Source of the DNA: Virgisporangium aliadipatigenens
GTDB taxonomy: Bacteria > Actinomycetota > Actinomycetes > Mycobacteriales > Micromonosporaceae
Direction: 5' to 3'
DNA length: 64,000 nt
Assembly: GCF_016863615.1 (NCBI RefSeq)
Contig: NZ_BOPF01000028.1
Location: 85,256 to 149,255, forward strand
Position 1 is the stretch's first letter. Every line of letters begins with the position of its first letter. Shown piece after piece: positions 60,238 through 64,000 of the stretch. The position numbers were made by a program, and so were the translations under genes. The notes beneath the pieces are model-generated. The model was given only the letters and a program-made list of their open reading frames with translations. It did no database searches and was not told the origin of the DNA.

Positions 60238-60262
60238 GACGGAACACGGGGCGTGTCGGTTC
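60238..60262 (-). promoter_or_regulatory. ECF-type promoter element 4 (GAACC-N16-CGTC)
   Basis: On the minus strand GGTGAACC is followed after 16 bases by CGTCAT, 61 bp upstream of the hypothetical gene at 60177. The -35 lies inside a perfect palindrome, TGTCGGT-TC-ACCGACA (60254-60269). Confidence 0.65.
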
Positions 60263-60280
60263 ACCGACAGCCCGAAGATT

Positions 60281-60306
60281 TTCCGTTCGTGTGGATTATC
60301 TTCCGT

Positions 60307-60314
<8 letters not shown>
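60281..60314. repeat. Direct repeat upstream of ECF element 4
   Basis: TTCCGTTCGTGTGG (60281-60294) and TTCCGTTCATGTGG (60301-60314) differ at one base and are spaced 20 bp start to start, two helical turns. The second copy overlaps the end of the kinase gene. They lie upstream of the minus-strand -35, a usual place for an activator site. Confidence 0.5.
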
Positions 60315-61835
<1,521 letters not shown>

Positions 61836-61839
<4 letters not shown>

Positions 61840-62201
61840 GCGGACCCGTCCCCGCTGCGCTCCAGTGCGATCCGCAGCGCCTCGTCGGCCTGCTCGACCG
61901 TCCCGGCCGAGACCGAGACCGTCTCACCGTCCTCGGTGGTGATGGCGATGGAGACCGGCACGGCCGCCGCGGGGCCCCGTCGCTGTCCGATCCACACCTT
62001 GATCGATTCCATGAGAACGGCGATGAGCCCGGTCGTCACGCCGGTGATCACCAGCTCCGTGAAGGCGCCCATGCTGCCCGGCGACGGAGGCACGGGCCGG
62101 GTGCGGACCCTGCCGCGCAGGGCCGGCTCCAGGCGGAGCCAGTCCGCGAGGGAACGCTCCGCGTCCTCGTCGCCGTCGATGCCGATCCGTAGGTCAGTCA
62201 C
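61836..62201 (-). CDS. EACC1-like (effector-associated constant component) small protein
   Basis: A 121-residue protein: DLRIGIDGDEDAERSLADWL at the N-terminus, GSMGAFTELVITGVTTGLIA in the middle (one membrane-associated or hydrophobic helix) and a beta-rich end, VSIAITTEDGETVSVSAGTV. This is the pattern I recall for effector-associated constant component 1, a small protein accompanying conflict-type effector systems in multicellular actinomycetes. Here no caspase, NTPase or other effector is next to it. Instead it is translationally coupled to a histidine kinase, which is unusual. Family assignment is from memory. Confidence 0.6.
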
Positions 62202-62401
62202 GTGAGCGCTCCCTGCTCATCCGGCACGGGGGTGGCCGGAGCAGTCCGTAGGCTACCGTCGCCGGATCCGGCGAAGGAGGGGCCATGGCCCCCCTCAATC
62301 GCGAACATCCCTTTCCATGCCCTCCCGAGCACTTAATCTCGTACCGGAGAGGTCGCCGCATCGATACGTTTCCTCTACGTAACGAGCCTCTGGGAGGAAC
62401 C

Positions 62402-63919
62402 GTGCGCAAACTGATCATCCCCACCGTGGCCATGACGCTGATCGCGTTGACGCCATTACCGGCCTCGGCGCTCGACAACGTCAACTCCAAGAAGTTCCGC
62501 GACGGGGTGACCGTTGCCGGGATCATGCAGCACGAACGCGCGCTGCAGCGGATCGCCAACGACAACGGCGGCACCCGCGCATCCGGCACACCGGGCTACC
62601 TCGCCTCCGCGAACTACGTCGCCAGGACCCTGCGGGACGCGGGGTACTCGGTGCGGCGGCAGGAGTTCACGTTCCCGTTCTACCGGGAGCTGGCTCCCGC
62701 GCAGCTGACCCAGGTGTCGCCGACACCGAAGACGTACGAGACCGGCACCTACGACTTCTCCGGCAGCGGCGACGTCACAGGCACGATCGTGCCCACGAAC
62801 GACATCGTCATCCCGCCGGGGCCGGTCGCCGGTTCGTCCAACTCGGGCTGTGAAGCATCCGACTTCACGCCGGCCTCCCCGACGGAGCCGCAGATCGCGC
62901 TCATCCAGCGCGGCACCTGCTTCTTCCAGGTCAAGGTGGAGAACGCCATCGCGGCCGGCTACGACGCGGTGATCTTCTTCAACGAGGGCCAGCCGGGGCG
63001 GGACGAACTGTTCATCGGCAGCCTGAGCGCGCCTCAGCCCATCCCGGCCGTCGGCCTGAGCTTCGCCGACGGTGCCGCGCTGTACCAGCAGCTGCAGGGC
63101 GGAGCGGTCACGATGCGCGTCGTCACCTCCACCGAGGTCGACGCCGCCGCCAAGACCTGGAACATCATCGCCGACTCGCCCGGCGGTGACGCCGACCGCA
63201 CGATCGTCGTCGGCGCGCACCTCGACTCCGTCATCGAGGGCCCCGGCATCAACGACAACGGCAGCGGCACCTCCACCATCCTGGAGATCGCCGAGCAGCT
63301 GACCGCGCAGAACGTGAAGCTGAAGCAGAAGGTGCGCTTCGCCTTCTGGGGCGCCGAGGAACTGGGCACCATCGGCTCCGAGTACTACGTCAACAACCTG
63401 AGCGACGCGGCGTTCGCCAAGATCTACGCCAACCTGAACTTCGACATGGTCGGCTCGCCGAACTACGTGCGCTTCGTGTACGACGGCGACGGTTCCGCCA
63501 CGGGCACCGCGGGGCCGCCCGGCTCGGCCGAGATCGAGGGCATCTTCAACGACTACTTCGCCGCGCAGGGGCTCGCCGCCGACCCGACCGAGTTCAACGG
63601 CCGGTCGGACTACGGTGCGTTCATCGCGGCGGGGATCCCGGCCGGTGGGCTGTTCAGCGGCGCCGAGGGGATCAAGACGCCGGAGCAGGCCGCGGTGTAC
63701 GGCGGGCAGGCCGGCGTCGCCTACGACGTCTGCTACCACCAGGCGTGCGACACCACCGTCAACCTCAACACCAACGCGCTGAACGAACTCGGCGACGCGG
63801 CCGCGCACGCGGTGCTGACGTTGGGCGTCACCAAGACGGGGCTGTTCCCGGACGGGAGCCGTCGGGCGCGTAGTGCGCCTCCGTCGTTCGACCACAAGGG
63901 CGGCCAGGCGGTCCGCTGA
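62402..63919 (+). CDS. Secreted M28 aminopeptidase with PA domain
   Basis: A 505-residue exported zinc aminopeptidase. The signal peptide (VRKLIIPTVAMTLIALTPLP onward) ends near residue 24. A PA domain at about 120-240 (LIQRGTCFFQVKVENAIAAG) is inserted before the catalytic core. Both zinc sites are present: His273 and Asp275 region (GAHLDSV), bridging Asp285 (INDNGSG), Glu319/Glu320 (WGAEELGTIGSE), Asp348 (NFDMVGS) and His446 (CYHQACD). It should release N-terminal residues from peptides outside the cell, as in Streptomyces aminopeptidases. GGGAGG lies 5 nt before GTG 62402, and a strong terminator follows. Confidence 0.93.
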   Translation: MRKLIIPTVAMTLIALTPLPASALDNVNSKKFRDGVTVAGIMQHERALQRIANDNGGTRASGTPGYLASANYVARTLRDAGYSVRRQEFTFPFYRELAPAQLTQVSPTPKTYETGTYDFSGSGDVTGTIVPTNDIVIPPGPVAGSSNSGCEASDFTPASPTEPQIALIQRGTCFFQVKVENAIAAGYDAVIFFNEGQPGRDELFIGSLSAPQPIPAVGLSFADGAALYQQLQGGAVTMRVVTSTEVDAAAKTWNIIADSPGGDADRTIVVGAHLDSVIEGPGINDNGSGTSTILEIAEQLTAQNVKLKQKVRFAFWGAEELGTIGSEYYVNNLSDAAFAKIYANLNFDMVGSPNYVRFVYDGDGSATGTAGPPGSAEIEGIFNDYFAAQGLAADPTEFNGRSDYGAFIAAGIPAGGLFSGAEGIKTPEQAAVYGGQAGVAYDVCYHQACDTTVNLNTNALNELGDAAAHAVLTLGVTKTGLFPDGSRRARSAPPSFDHKGGQAVR

Positions 63920-63952
63920 ATCTCGTAGCCAGCTAGGCCAGCTAGGTACGGC

Positions 63953-63989
63953 GAAGCGCCGGTCCCGTCCGGGGGACCGGCGCTTCTTT
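63953..63989 (+). terminator. Rho-independent terminator of the aminopeptidase gene
   Basis: A perfect 14-bp stem, GAAGCGCCGGTCCC with GGGACCGGCGCTTC, around a 6-nt loop, followed by TTTC. Confidence 0.85.
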
Positions 63990-64000
63990 CCTGCCGTGGG

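Overview
The window is chromosomal DNA of a very high-GC, spore-former-type actinomycete (most likely Micromonosporaceae or Pseudonocardiaceae; the family cannot be fixed from the sequence alone). The evidence is the GC-biased codon use, the frequent GTG/TTG starts and ATGA/GTGA overlaps, mycosin/EccD/WXG100 genes, DUF742, mycothiol-type proteins, SigE-family and ECF sigma factors, and an actinobacterial LexA box. No tRNA, rRNA, CRISPR array, insertion sequence or prophage was seen.

Region 1 (1-22 kb) is mostly metabolism and small regulatory modules. It holds a partial acetyltransferase-like gene, a polyamine-synthase operon (DUF2617, DUF4247 lipoprotein, DUF350, membrane spermidine-synthase-like protein), an ECF sigma factor with its YciI/DGPF partner and an acyl-CoA synthetase. 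A complete nitrate assimilation operon follows (molybdopterin nitrate reductase, a small unknown protein, NirB, NirD, NarK) with a GlnR-like operator. After it come an NmrA/TetR divergent pair with two matching palindromic operators, a NarL-type two-component system, an ABC exporter and an aldo/keto reductase-MerR pair.

Region 2 (22-45 kb) holds a GGDEF-EAL protein, a secreted subtilase, a ceramidase and a LigD-type polymerase. It continues with a FtsX/MacB-like ABC exporter followed divergently by a second NarL-type two-component system, a Clp-N protein, remnants of an AbiEii-type locus, an SOS-regulated DNA polymerase IV, NAD kinase, a SigE-family sigma factor with a membrane partner, and a secreted GH16-like protein.

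Region 3 (45-60 kb) is the most unusual part: a type VII (ESX)-related locus with two WXG100 proteins and EccD but no EccB, EccC or EccE in the window. Two mycosin-like proteins have both lost the catalytic serine (one also the histidine). These two and a 1,708-residue membrane protein share a LysM-like extracytoplasmic module. The locus encodes a SigL-like ECF sigma factor, a zinc-type anti-sigma factor and a response regulator whose phospho-acceptor aspartate is glutamate. Four of its promoter regions carry the same TGAACC-N16-CGT element, which suggests one regulon run by the local sigma factor. This is my candidate for a little-described system: an ESX-derived, non-proteolytic cell-wall sensing or scaffolding apparatus.

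Region 4 (60-64 kb) carries a CHASE3/HAMP histidine kinase translationally coupled to an EACC1-like small protein, and a secreted M28 aminopeptidase. Across the window a 13-bp palindromic word, GTCCACWGTGGAC, recurs at least eight times (three copies exact), mostly inside unrelated genes.
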